Assembly (NCBI GenBank): GCA_017458335.1
Contig: JAFTFT010000024.1
Coordinates: forward strand, 1 to 56,311
Direction of reading: 5' to 3'
Length of the DNA: 56,311 nucleotides
From: Oscillospiraceae bacterium
GTDB taxonomy: Bacteria > Bacillota > Clostridia > Oscillospirales > Oscillospiraceae
Positions 8,595-16,713 of this stretch are shown in pieces. The position numbers and the translations under genes are program-made. Each line of letters begins with the position of its first letter. Position 1 is the stretch's first letter. The notes beneath the pieces were generated by a model. The model did not search any database, had not been told where the DNA came from, and saw only the letters and a program-made list of their open reading frames with translations.

Positions 8595-9761
8595 GTGAAA
8601 ACGATAAATGACTCCCGCAACAGACAGAAGACTTCCTGGGGCTCGCTGCTTCTGGTACTGGTCTTCCTCGCGATCGTGTTCTATCTCGACCAGAACATCA
8701 AGCCGACAAACAAGATGTTCATGCTCCTTACGGTCCTTCAGAAGGGTTCGGTCTACGCACTTGCCGCCGTGTCCATGAATCTGTTGAACGGCTACACGGG
8801 GCTCTTTTCCCTGGGACATGCCGGCTTCATGCTGATCGGCGCCTATACCTATGCGATCTTCACGATCCCGTCCTCCGCGCGCGACACGGTGTATCAGTAC
8901 TTTGACGCGGCGATCCGCTTCTCCTTCCCGGAGACCTTTTCCAATGTCATGGGGCCTGCCGGTACTGCACTGGGTGTTCTGGTGGCAGTGATCCTGGCCG
9001 GACTGATGGCGGCCTTCTTTGCCTACCTGATCGGCCTTCCGGTCCTGCGCCTGAAGTCGGACTATCTGGCCATCGCGACGCTGGGCTTTGCGGAAATCAT
9101 CCGTGCGGTGTTCCAGTGGCAGAAGCTCGGCCCGATCACCAACGGCTCAAACCTGCTGAAGAGCTTCGCGCGAACCAGCAAGTTCAAGCTGGAGGTCGGC
9201 GACACCAAGCTGGTTCTCTCAACCTTCGTACCGGTCCTGATTGCGACGGTTTCCATTATCATCATTGTGAAGCTGGTCAACTCCACCTACGGCCGCGCCT
9301 TCAAGTCGATCCGTGACGACGAGGTTGCCGCGGAGGCCATGGGCATCAATCTCGCCAGGCACAAAATGATTTCCTTCACGGTGAGCTCCTTCTTCGCCGG
9401 CGTTTCCGGCGCCATGATGGCAATGGTGCTGTCCATCGCCCAGGCGAGCAACTTCAAGTCCGCCATGACCTATGAGATCCTGTTGATGGTGGTGCTGGGC
9501 GGAATCGGCTCCATCTCCGGCTCGGTCATCGGCTCCTTCCTCTTTGTGGCGGCTTCCGAGTGGTGGCTGCGCGGCCTGGATTCCGGAACCTTCCTCGGCA
9601 TCAACGCGCCCGGCGTCTTCCGCAACGGCTTCCGTCTGGTCGTTTTCTCGATCATCATCATGATCGTGGTGCTCTTCTTCCGAAAGGGCATCATGGGTGA
9701 GAAAGAGATTTCGGATCTGTTCCGCGACCGAAAGAAAAAGGCAAAGGGGGCAGCGAAATGA
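8595..9761 (+). CDS. livM: Branched-chain amino acid ABC transporter, permease LivM
   Basis: 388-residue polytopic membrane protein, partner of LivH. It shows the conserved NLLNGYTGLFSLGHAGFMLIGAY and the cytoplasmic coupling loop RAFKSIRDDEVAAEAMGIN. It starts with GTG at 8595, preceded by GGAGG with an 8-nt gap. It ends in a basic tail (RDRKKKAKGAAK) and overlaps livG by 4 nt, implying translational coupling. Confidence 0.95.
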   Translation: MKTINDSRNRQKTSWGSLLLVLVFLAIVFYLDQNIKPTNKMFMLLTVLQKGSVYALAAVSMNLLNGYTGLFSLGHAGFMLIGAYTYAIFTIPSSARDTVYQYFDAAIRFSFPETFSNVMGPAGTALGVLVAVILAGLMAAFFAYLIGLPVLRLKSDYLAIATLGFAEIIRAVFQWQKLGPITNGSNLLKSFARTSKFKLEVGDTKLVLSTFVPVLIATVSIIIIVKLVNSTYGRAFKSIRDDEVAAEAMGINLARHKMISFTVSSFFAGVSGAMMAMVLSIAQASNFKSAMTYEILLMVVLGGIGSISGSVIGSFLFVAASEWWLRGLDSGTFLGINAPGVFRNGFRLVVFSIIIMIVVLFFRKGIMGEKEISDLFRDRKKKAKGAAK

Positions 9762-10609
9762 GAAAAGACAAGCCCTGCGTCCTCAAGGTCGAGGATGTCA
9801 CGATGCAGTTCGGCGGTGTGGTCGCCGTGAACAACTTCAGCATGGAAGAATACGAGGGCGAGATCGTCGCCATCATCGGACCGAACGGCGCCGGCAAGAC
9901 GACGGCCTTCAACGTCATCACGGGCGTCTATGCCCCTACCAACGGCCGCGTCTCCTTTAACGGCGAGCGCGTGATCGAAAACTATCCCCGCGGCAAGATG
10001 AAGAAGGCCTATCTCGGCCAGAACGCCGGCAAGTATACCGAGCATCTGGAACCGACGCCGGATAAGCTGACGGCCCTGGGAATGGCCCGAACCTTCCAGA
10101 ATATCCGTCTCTGGAAGAGCATGACCGTGTTTGAGAACGTCCTGATCGCCAAGCATCTGAAGCGCACAAGCAACGTTTTCTCCGCCACCTTCGGCGCAAA
10201 CCGAGTGGAGGAGCAGATGCAGCGGGACGAGGCCGATGCCCTCATCGAAACGGTGGGCCTCGCCGATGTGAGAGACGAACTTGCGACCAGCCTGCCCTAC
10301 GGCAAGCAGCGCCGCCTGGAGATCGCGCGTGCGCTGGCCACGGAGCCGAAGCTCCTGCTGCTGGATGAGCCGGCCGCCGGCATGAACCCGCAGGAGACAG
10401 TGGAGCTGACCAGATTCATCGGCGAGATCCGGGATCAGTTTCATGTCAGCATCCTGCTGATTGAGCACCACATGGATCTTGTCATGGATATCTCCGAGCG
10501 GATCTATGTTCTGGACTTCGGCAGCATGATCGCGAGCGGCACGCCGGCTGAAATTCAGCAGAATGAAAAGGTTATCGATGCCTACCTGGGGGTGACGGAC
10601 GATGCTTGA
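9758..10609 (+). CDS. livG: Branched-chain amino acid ABC transporter, ATPase LivG
   Basis: 283-residue nucleotide-binding subunit. Walker A GPNGAGKT (41-48), a signature-like LPYGKQRRLEIARAL, Walker B LLLLDEPAAGMNP with the catalytic Glu, and a switch His in IEHHMD. LivG signatures lack the strict LSGG, as here. It couples ATP hydrolysis to transport as a heterodimer with LivF. Overlaps livM by 4 nt and livF by 8 nt. Confidence 0.95.
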   Translation: MRKDKPCVLKVEDVTMQFGGVVAVNNFSMEEYEGEIVAIIGPNGAGKTTAFNVITGVYAPTNGRVSFNGERVIENYPRGKMKKAYLGQNAGKYTEHLEPTPDKLTALGMARTFQNIRLWKSMTVFENVLIAKHLKRTSNVFSATFGANRVEEQMQRDEADALIETVGLADVRDELATSLPYGKQRRLEIARALATEPKLLLLDEPAAGMNPQETVELTRFIGEIRDQFHVSILLIEHHMDLVMDISERIYVLDFGSMIASGTPAEIQQNEKVIDAYLGVTDDA

Positions 10610-11306
10610 AGTCAAAGATCTGCATGTTTCCTACGGCGGAATCCGCGCCCTGCGCGGCGTGAATCTGGAAGTCCCCGACGGAAGGATCGTCACCCTGATC
10701 GGCGCAAACGGCGCCGGAAAGTCAACCCTGCTGCGAACCATCTCCGGCCTTGTGAAGGCTGAGAGCGGATCAATCACCTACGACGGAAAAGAACTGCTCG
10801 GCATGCCCATCAACAAGATCCTGGAGCTGGGTATCGCCCAGGTTCCGGAGGGACGGCGCGTGTTCACCAACCTTTCCGTGCTGGAAAACCTGAAGATCGG
10901 CGCCTATCTGCGCAAGGACAAGGCCGGAATCCAGAAGGACATCGAATGGGTCTATGAACTGTTTCCGCGGCTGCAGGAGCGCTCCTGGCAGATGGCCGGA
11001 ACCCTCTCCGGCGGTGAACAGCAGATGCTGGCGGTGGGCCGCGCGCTGATGAGCCGCCCGAAACTGATGATGATGGATGAGCCCTCCCTCGGTCTTGCCC
11101 CTCTTGTGGTCAAGGGGATCTTTGAGATCATCCGGGAAATCAACCGCCAGGGCGTCACGGTCCTGCTGATCGAGCAGAACGCGAACATGGCCCTGAAAAC
11201 GGCCGACCTGGCCTACGTCCTGGAAACCGGAGAGATCACGCTCCACGGAACCGGGGCAGAGCTGCTCACGAATGAAGCGGTCAAACGCGCCTACCTCGGC
11301 GAATAG
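10602..11306 (+). CDS. livF: Branched-chain amino acid ABC transporter, ATPase LivF
   Basis: 234 residues with Walker A GANGAGKS (34-41), signature LSGGEQQMLAVGRAL, Walker B LMMMDEPSLGLAP with catalytic Glu, and the LIEQNANMAL switch region in which the usual His is Gln, normal for LivF. Last gene of the liv operon; an intrinsic terminator follows at 11364. Confidence 0.96.
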   Translation: MLEVKDLHVSYGGIRALRGVNLEVPDGRIVTLIGANGAGKSTLLRTISGLVKAESGSITYDGKELLGMPINKILELGIAQVPEGRRVFTNLSVLENLKIGAYLRKDKAGIQKDIEWVYELFPRLQERSWQMAGTLSGGEQQMLAVGRALMSRPKLMMMDEPSLGLAPLVVKGIFEIIREINRQGVTVLLIEQNANMALKTADLAYVLETGEITLHGTGAELLTNEAVKRAYLGE

Positions 11307-11363
11307 AGTCGGAAGAACATCCAGAACAGAACGAAACCGGGAGCCGAAACGCCCCGGCGGCAG

Positions 11364-11396
11364 ACAGAACCGGGAGAAGTTCCCGGTTCTGTTTTT
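11364..11396 (+). terminator. Intrinsic terminator of the liv operon
   Basis: Perfect 12-bp stem ACAGAACCGGGA / TCCCGGTTCTGT with a 5-nt loop, followed by a T-run. Confidence 0.92.
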
Positions 11397-11410
11397 AATG
11401 CTTCTTTTTC

Positions 11411-11439
11411 TTGACTATGCCGGGATTCGATGCTACAAT
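11411..11439 (+). promoter_or_regulatory. Sigma-A promoter of the cyclic-nucleotide-binding pair
   Basis: TTGACT (11411-11416), 17-nt spacer, TACAAT (11434-11439), about 50 nt before the first start codon. The two genes downstream are therefore transcribed separately from liv. Confidence 0.8.
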
Positions 11440-11488
11440 AACATGCGGTAGAATCTATAAATATATCAGTTTACAGGAGGAAATTGAT

Positions 11489-11965
11489 ATGAATGTCAAG
11501 TCTTTTAAGAAGGGCGCGGTCATTTTCCGGCAGGGCGACGCCGGTGACTGCATGTATGATATTCAATTCGGCAAAGTCGGCATTTTTGATCATTACGGCG
11601 AGCCGGATGAGAAGAAGATTGCCGATCTCTATGCCGATCAGATCTTCGGCGAGATGGGCCTCCTGGATCACGCCCCTCGCAATGCGACGGCTGTCGTGCT
11701 GGAGAACGAAACCGTTCTTTCCGTGATCTCGGAGGAGGAGTTCTTTGAGTACTTTGAGAAGGAACCGGTGAAGATTCTTGTTCTGATGCAGCAGATGTGC
11801 AACCGCCTGCGCCGTACCTCCAAGGACTATCTCGAAGCCTGCCGTACGGTTCACGATACGGTGGCCGCGGAAAAAGCCGGCAAACCGAAGAGCGGCGGCC
11901 TGCTTGCCAGCCTCCAGAAGCTCTGCGCGGCATATAAAGGCTACGACTACTTCGCTCATAACTGA
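11489..11965 (+). CDS. Stand-alone cyclic-nucleotide-binding-domain protein (first of a tandem pair)
   Basis: 158 residues consisting of one cNMP-binding beta-roll followed by a helical tail; no helix-turn-helix or other effector domain is present. The N-terminal FKKGAVIFRQGDAGDCMYDI is the classical first part of the fold. The phosphate-binding cassette IFGEMGLLDHAPRNATAVV (52-70) keeps both ligand-contacting residues, Glu55 and Arg64, so cyclic nucleotide binding is plausible. Start ATG 11489, with AGGAGG at 11475-11480. It is similar along its length to the next gene. Partner and output are unknown. Confidence 0.82.
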   Translation: MNVKSFKKGAVIFRQGDAGDCMYDIQFGKVGIFDHYGEPDEKKIADLYADQIFGEMGLLDHAPRNATAVVLENETVLSVISEEEFFEYFEKEPVKILVLMQQMCNRLRRTSKDYLEACRTVHDTVAAEKAGKPKSGGLLASLQKLCAAYKGYDYFAHN

Positions 11966-11982
11966 CGGAAGGGGGAAGAACA

Positions 11983-12441
11983 ATGAATACCTTAGTCTTC
12001 AAGAAGGGTGACGTTATTTTCCGGCAGGGGGATTTCTCTTCCGTGATGTATGACATCGCAAAGGGAAAGGTTGGCGTCTTTGCCGATTATGAGACAGAAC
12101 GGGTGCATCAGCTTGCCGAACTCAAGGCCGGGGACTTCCTCGGCGAAATGGGCATGATCGAGGTCTATCCCCGCAGTGCGACGGCCGTCGCGCTGGAAGA
12201 CGGCACGGTGCTCAATGAGATCGGCGAGAATGAACTGAATGCCTATTTTAATGACAAGCCCGAAAAGCTCCTGAAGATCATGAAGCAGGTCAGCGCCCGT
12301 CTCCGGGAGATAGACAAGAAGTATCTCAGCGCATGCCGCGTTGCCTTTGAGAGCGCGGCTGCGGAAGCGGAGAGCACCGGAAAGAGCGAGCAGCTGAAAG
12401 AAAAGATGGAAGCCATCTATGAGGAATACGAAAAACTCTGA
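11983..12441 (+). CDS. Stand-alone cyclic-nucleotide-binding-domain protein (second of a tandem pair)
   Basis: 152-residue paralogue of the preceding protein, 17 nt downstream. The same FKKGDVIFRQGDFSS start is followed by the cassette FLGEMGMIEVYPRSATAVA with Glu55 and Arg64 at identical positions. The tail is an acidic, probably coiled-coil helix (about 110-152) instead of a DNA-binding domain. The two may heterodimerise; this is inference. A terminator hairpin follows at 12455. Confidence 0.82.
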   Translation: MNTLVFKKGDVIFRQGDFSSVMYDIAKGKVGVFADYETERVHQLAELKAGDFLGEMGMIEVYPRSATAVALEDGTVLNEIGENELNAYFNDKPEKLLKIMKQVSARLREIDKKYLSACRVAFESAAAEAESTGKSEQLKEKMEAIYEEYEKL

Positions 12442-12454
12442 TAATCCCATTTTC

Positions 12455-12482
12455 AATCCCCACTCCCACCGAGTGGGGATTT
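12455..12482 (+). terminator. Terminator-like hairpin after the cNMP pair
   Basis: AATCCCCACTC (12455-12465) pairs perfectly with GAGTGGGGATT (12471-12481), followed by a short T-rich TTGATT. Confidence 0.7.
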
Positions 12483-12505
12483 GATTATGACGGCGGGTTC
12501 CCGGT

Positions 12506-12534
12506 TTGACAAGTGATCTAAAAGGTGGTACACT
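12506..12534 (+). promoter_or_regulatory. Sigma-A promoter of tsaE-tsaB
   Basis: TTGACA (12506-12511), 17-nt spacer, TACACT (12529-12534). The expected start site, about 12541, lies after the possible TTG codon at 12538, which rules that codon out and supports ATG 12568 for tsaE. Confidence 0.82.
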
Positions 12535-12567
12535 ACCTTGAAAACCCTGAAACAGAAAGCGGACAGT

Positions 12568-12993
12568 ATGAAAGAAATCATTACGCATCATGAAAAAGAG
12601 ACGGAAGCCTTCGGCAGAGAGCTGGCGAAGCTGATCTCCCCGCCTGCCGTGCTCTGCCTGTACGGTGAGCTGGGTGCGGGGAAGACGGCGCTGGTCAGAG
12701 GCCTGGCCGAGGGAATGGGGCTGAACTGTACGGTTTCCAGCCCGACCTTCACGATTGTAAATGAGTATCTCGGAGAGCGGGAACTCATTCATTTTGATAT
12801 GTACCGCCTCAATAGCGCGGATGAGCTGTTTGACATCGGCTGGGAAGACTATCTCAGACGAAACGCGGTGCTGGCCGTCGAATGGAGCGAGAATGTGGAA
12901 GACGCCTTTGACGGAAGCGAGATCCGCATCCGCTTTGAAAAGCTGTCGGATACCGAACGCCGGATCACGGTGGAGGGAGGAGACTTATGCTGA
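12568..12993 (+). CDS. tsaE: tRNA t6A37 biosynthesis ATPase TsaE
   Basis: 141-residue P-loop ATPase (YjeE/YdiB) that works with TsaB and TsaD in N6-threonylcarbamoyl-adenosine formation on ANN-decoding tRNAs. Walker A GELGAGKT (33-40), then the family's SSPTFTIVNEY and HFDMYRL. The start was chosen from the promoter position and from alignment with B. subtilis YdiB, whose N-terminus is equally short. Overlaps tsaB by 7 nt. tsaD and rimI are not in the cluster here. Confidence 0.93.
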   Translation: MKEIITHHEKETEAFGRELAKLISPPAVLCLYGELGAGKTALVRGLAEGMGLNCTVSSPTFTIVNEYLGERELIHFDMYRLNSADELFDIGWEDYLRRNAVLAVEWSENVEDAFDGSEIRIRFEKLSDTERRITVEGGDLC

Positions 12994-13688
12994 CACTCGC
13001 GTTTGAATCCTCTGCGAAGGCGGCTTCCGTCGCCCTTTGCGAAGACGGCCGGCTGATCAGCCAGGTGATCCAGTGCAGCGGGCTGACCCACAGCCGGACT
13101 CTGCTCCCGATGGCGGAGGATCTGCTCCGGAATTCCGAGACGGAGATGAAGCAGATCGACTGTTTCGCGGTGGCGCAGGGACCGGGGTCCTTCACCGGTA
13201 TCCGCATCGGGATCGCCACGGTGAAAGGCCTTGCCTGGGCAGCGGACAAGCCCTGCATCGGGGTCTCGACGCTGGCGGCGATGGCCTGGAACGGCGTCGC
13301 GGCCGGCGGGCTGATCTGCGCCGTCATGGACGCCAGACGCTCCGAAGTCTACAATGCCCTCTTCCGGATCGAGGACGGCAGACCCGTCCGGCTGTGCCCG
13401 GACCGGGCGATCAGTCTTTCCGCGCTGACGGAAGAACTGCGGGAGCGGGGGGAAGCGCCCTTCCTGGTGGGAGACGGTACGGAGCTGGCCTCGGCTTTCT
13501 TCCGGGAGCAGCATCTTGATCACCGCGTCCCGCCGGAAAATGTCCGCTGGCAGAACGCCTGGGGGGTGGCCATGGAGGCGGCAGGGAAGAAACTGTGTAC
13601 CTCACAGGAGCTGCTGCCGGTGTATCTCCGCCTCTCTCAGGCAGAGCGGGAGCGCCAGGCGCGTCTGAGCCTGAACACCAATCGGTAA
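12987..13688 (+). CDS. tsaB: tRNA t6A37 biosynthesis scaffold TsaB
   Basis: 233 residues of the ASKHA-like TsaB/YeaZ family: N-terminal LTLAFESSAKAASVAL and the diagnostic FAVAQGPGSFTGIRIGIATVKGLA. It is catalytically inactive itself but holds TsaD and TsaE in the threonylcarbamoyl transfer complex. It overlaps tsaE, so the two are probably translationally coupled. The C-terminal half carries the usual variable DARRSEVYNALF segment. Confidence 0.94.
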   Translation: MLTLAFESSAKAASVALCEDGRLISQVIQCSGLTHSRTLLPMAEDLLRNSETEMKQIDCFAVAQGPGSFTGIRIGIATVKGLAWAADKPCIGVSTLAAMAWNGVAAGGLICAVMDARRSEVYNALFRIEDGRPVRLCPDRAISLSALTEELRERGEAPFLVGDGTELASAFFREQHLDHRVPPENVRWQNAWGVAMEAAGKKLCTSQELLPVYLRLSQAERERQARLSLNTNR

Positions 13689-13739
13689 ATTCCCTGCTTT
13701 TCGTCTGGGAAGGCAGGTTTAAGAAAAGGAGTTTGGACC

Positions 13740-14369
13740 ATGAGCAATGTTTGCGTATTCGATCATCCCCTGATTCAGCACAAGCTGTCTATTCTGCGCG
13801 ATAAGAACACCAGCGTAAAGGAGTTCCGTGAGATCATCTCTGAGATCGCCATGCTGATGTGCTATGAAGCCACGAGAGATCTCCCCCTGGAGCCGGTCGA
13901 CGTCGAAACACCTGTTGCCGTGGCACACTGCAAACGGATTTCCGGCAAGAAGCTCGCGGTTGTCCCCATCCTCCGTGCCGGTCTCGGCATGGTGGACGGC
14001 ATGGTCAGCATGATGCCCAACGTCAAGGTTGGCCACATCGGCCTGTTCCGCGATCCGGAGACCCTGGAACCCGTCAAGTATTATTTCAAAATGCCGCCCG
14101 ATATCAAAGAACGTGACGCCATTGTGGTAGACCCGATGCTCGCGACCGGCGGCAGCGCGTCCGCGGCCATCTCCTTCCTGAAGGAAGCGGGCGTCCGGCA
14201 CATCAAGCTGATGAGCATCATCGGCGCGCCGGAAGGCGTACAGAAGATGCAGGAGGATCATCCGGATGTTGATATTTTTGTCGCGGCTCTGGACGATCAT
14301 CTGAATGATCACGGCTATATTGTTCCCGGCCTCGGCGATGCCGGTGACAGAATCTTCGGTACGAAGTAA
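13740..14369 (+). CDS. upp: Uracil phosphoribosyltransferase
   Basis: Salvages uracil with PRPP to give UMP. The 209-residue length is exact for the family. Visible motifs are [14 protein letters not shown], the PRPP loop [16 protein letters not shown], and the uracil-binding [18 protein letters not shown] at the C-terminus. AAGGAG precedes the ATG. A 12-bp tandem duplication (GAAGTAAGATCC) spans the stop codon at about 14364-14388. No uraA-type transporter is adjacent. Confidence 0.97.
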   Translation: MSNVCVFDHPLIQHKLSILRDKNTSVKEFREIISEIAMLMCYEATRDLPLEPVDVETPVAVAHCKRISGKKLAVVPILRAGLGMVDGMVSMMPNVKVGHIGLFRDPETLEPVKYYFKMPPDIKERDAIVVDPMLATGGSASAAISFLKEAGVRHIKLMSIIGAPEGVQKMQEDHPDVDIFVAALDDHLNDHGYIVPGLGDAGDRIFGTK

Positions 14370-14400
14370 GATCCGAAGTAAGATCCATAGAAATCACACA

Positions 14401-14432
14401 TCGGGCGGCGGCAGCTGTCTGTCGCCGCCCGA
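14401..14432 (+). terminator. GC-rich hairpin after upp (weak terminator)
   Basis: TCGGGCGGCG (14401-14410) pairs with CGCCGCCCGA (14423-14432). No T-run follows, so it may stabilise the 3' end rather than terminate. Confidence 0.4.
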
Positions 14433-14456
14433 ACCATACACAGGGAGCTGACTGAA

Positions 14457-15320
14457 ATGAGCCAAACAAAAAGAACATTCCTCACCATCCTCACGATCCT
14501 GGTTCTCGGGATTGCGCTGGGCGTCGTGGTCTTTCTGATCCATCAGTCATACACCCTGACCGCGCCTCCGGCTCAGGCGGCGACCCCCGAGCCGACTCCG
14601 ACGCCGACGCCCACGCCGACCCCAAGCCCGACGCTGACTCCGACGCCCACGCCGACTCCGACGCCGACCCCGGAGCCCTATGATCCGCCGGAGGACCTGC
14701 TCCGCTACCATGAGCAGAATCCCCATGTGATCGGGCTTCTGGATATCCCGGGAACGAACATCCGCTACCCCATCCTGCAGCATCCCACGGAGGACAACTA
14801 TTACCTGAACATCACCATCGAGGGCTACAGCGGCTATCCCGGATCCATCTATACCAATCTGGAGGAAGGGCAGCACTTTGACACCTTCAACACGGTGATC
14901 TACGGGCACAATATGAGCGACGGAAGCATGTTCGGCACGCTCAACCAGTATGACAACGTCGAATACATGAAGCAGCATCGTGACATCCACATCTATACCC
15001 TGACAGAGAAACATGACTACAAGGTCTGTGCGATCGTGATCTACGATGACCGCTATATTACCTATACCTACAACGACATGATCGAGGCGGACCGCGCGGC
15101 CTACCTGCGCTCCCTTCAGGGCGGAACCTGGCTGGATGATGTGACGGTCACGACCGACAGCCATATCATCACCCTCTCAACCTGCATCGGCGGCATGCCC
15201 GAGAACAGGCGCCTTCTGATCGCCGTGGAACAGGGGGACGAAGAGCCGGATGTCAAGATCATCCTTCCGACGGCAAATGCGCAGACCGAGTTTGCCGCAA
15301 CGACCGCCGATCCCGAGTAA
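14457..15320 (+). CDS. Class B sortase
   Basis: 287-residue membrane-anchored transpeptidase. N-terminal membrane segment 8-28, then a Pro-Thr repeat spacer (about 43-75) and the sortase domain. The conserved order matches class B: WI-like VIGLLDIPGTNIRYPILQH, VIYGHNMSDGSMFGTL with catalytic His151, and ITLSTC with Cys243 followed by Arg251/252. It would cleave a sorting signal and attach a surface protein to peptidoglycan or to another acceptor. No LPXTG/NPXT-type substrate is visible in the window. The Pro-Thr tract comes from a CCGACGCC-type DNA repeat and may vary in length. Confidence 0.92.
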   Translation: MSQTKRTFLTILTILVLGIALGVVVFLIHQSYTLTAPPAQAATPEPTPTPTPTPTPSPTLTPTPTPTPTPTPEPYDPPEDLLRYHEQNPHVIGLLDIPGTNIRYPILQHPTEDNYYLNITIEGYSGYPGSIYTNLEEGQHFDTFNTVIYGHNMSDGSMFGTLNQYDNVEYMKQHRDIHIYTLTEKHDYKVCAIVIYDDRYITYTYNDMIEADRAAYLRSLQGGTWLDDVTVTTDSHIITLSTCIGGMPENRRLLIAVEQGDEEPDVKIILPTANAQTEFAATTADPE

Positions 15321-15326
15321 AGGCCT

Positions 15327-16589
15327 ATGTGTATGAAAGATTATTCATCCAAAACCAATGACTGCTTCGGTGCTGCCGACATTCTCCTCCCGGAGAACTG
15401 TGAGCTGCAGCGCTGGGCAGTCATCGCATGTGATCAGTTTACCTCCCAGCCCGCGTACTGGCAGCAGGTTGATGCCCTGACCGAAGGGGTCCCTTCGGCC
15501 GAGCATCTGATTCTGCCGGAGTGCCGTCTCTCCGGCTCCACGGAAGAGACGATCGCGCGCATCCATGAGACCATGAGAAAGTATATCAGAGAAGACCTCC
15601 TGCGGGCATACCCGGACAGCTTCCTCTATATCGAGCGCACGCTGCATAGCGGACAGGTCCGCCGCGGCCTCATCGGCATGGTGGATCTGGAGCAGTACGA
15701 CTACAGCGGAGAGGTCGACGCCGCGGTGCGTGCGACCGAGCAGACGGTATCGGAACGGATCCCGCCCCGCATGGCCGTCCGGAGAGGCGCAGCGCTGGAG
15801 CTTCCGCATGTCCTGCTCCTGTGTGACGATGAGCGCCAAGAGGTGATCGAGACGCTGACCAGGCGGAAAGAGCAGCTGAAAAAGCTGTACGACTTCGACC
15901 TGATGCTGGGCGGCGGACACCTGGCCGGCTGGCTGGTTGACGGGGAGGAAAAGCAGGCGCTCAAAGCCCGGATCGCTGCCTATGAGCACAGGGAGCGTCA
16001 GAAGCATCCTGACGCCCGGCTGCTTTACGCCGTGGGGGACGGGAACCACTCTCTCGCCACCGCGAAAGCCTGCTTCGAAGAGTTGAAGGCACAGCATCCG
16101 GATCAGGACTTCAGCCGCCATCCGGCCCGCTATGCGCTGTGCGAACTGAACAACATCCACGACCCGAGCCAGGTCTTCGAACCGATCCACCGCATCGTGA
16201 AGCACTGTGACACGGAGAAGCTGCTCCGTGACCTCTCAGTATGCTTCGACACGGCGGAGGGAACACCGGTCCCCTGGGTCAGCGGCGGTAAAAACGGCGT
16301 GCTCCGGATCCCGGAAGAAGGAGACCTGCTTCCGCTGGCACTGCTGCAGAGGGAACTGGACCGCTGGCTGACGGAGAACGACGGCGAGCTCGACTATATC
16401 CACGGCGACGCCGCGCTAGACGCGCTGGAACACGAGCAGGGAAGTGTCGGGTTCCGGCTCCCGGCCATTGACAAGGAAAGCCTCTTCCCGGGGATCCTCT
16501 CGGGCGGCGTGCTTCCGCGCAAGACTTTTTCCATGGGCGAAGCGGAGGAGAAGCGCTATTATCTGGAAGCGCGAAAAATCCTGCCCTGA
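15327..16589 (+). CDS. DUF1015 family protein
   Basis: 420 residues of the DUF1015 family, of unknown biochemical function, typically a single cytoplasmic protein. The recognisable segments are N-terminal WAVIACDQFTSQPAYW and the central YAVGDGNHSLATAKACFE. ATG 15327 and 15333 are both possible; the AAAGG before them slightly favours 15333. It lies 6 nt after the sortase gene, hence probably the same transcript, but no functional link is known to me. No signal peptide or membrane segment is seen. Confidence 0.85.
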   Translation: MCMKDYSSKTNDCFGAADILLPENCELQRWAVIACDQFTSQPAYWQQVDALTEGVPSAEHLILPECRLSGSTEETIARIHETMRKYIREDLLRAYPDSFLYIERTLHSGQVRRGLIGMVDLEQYDYSGEVDAAVRATEQTVSERIPPRMAVRRGAALELPHVLLLCDDERQEVIETLTRRKEQLKKLYDFDLMLGGGHLAGWLVDGEEKQALKARIAAYEHRERQKHPDARLLYAVGDGNHSLATAKACFEELKAQHPDQDFSRHPARYALCELNNIHDPSQVFEPIHRIVKHCDTEKLLRDLSVCFDTAEGTPVPWVSGGKNGVLRIPEEGDLLPLALLQRELDRWLTENDGELDYIHGDAALDALEHEQGSVGFRLPAIDKESLFPGILSGGVLPRKTFSMGEAEEKRYYLEARKILP

Positions 16590-16633
16590 GCGGAACTCCG
16601 CCTCTGCCGCTGATCCTTTGCGCAGAATTCCCC

Positions 16634-16661
16634 TTGACAAGTCCGTGTGGAATGGTATAAT
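16634..16661 (+). promoter_or_regulatory. Sigma-A promoter of the histidine operon
   Basis: TTGACA (16634-16639), 16-nt spacer, TATAAT (16656-16661). The leader to hisD is only about 45 nt, too short for a T-box or a peptide attenuator. Confidence 0.88.
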
Positions 16662-16713
16662 CCTGCTGTCAACGATTTAGCTCGGTAAAGTAATAAAGCA
16701 AGAGGACAATACA

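Noticed and set aside
16662-16713. T-box or histidine attenuator upstream of hisD
   Set aside because: The leader from the consensus promoter is only about 45 nt, with no terminator or His codon run.
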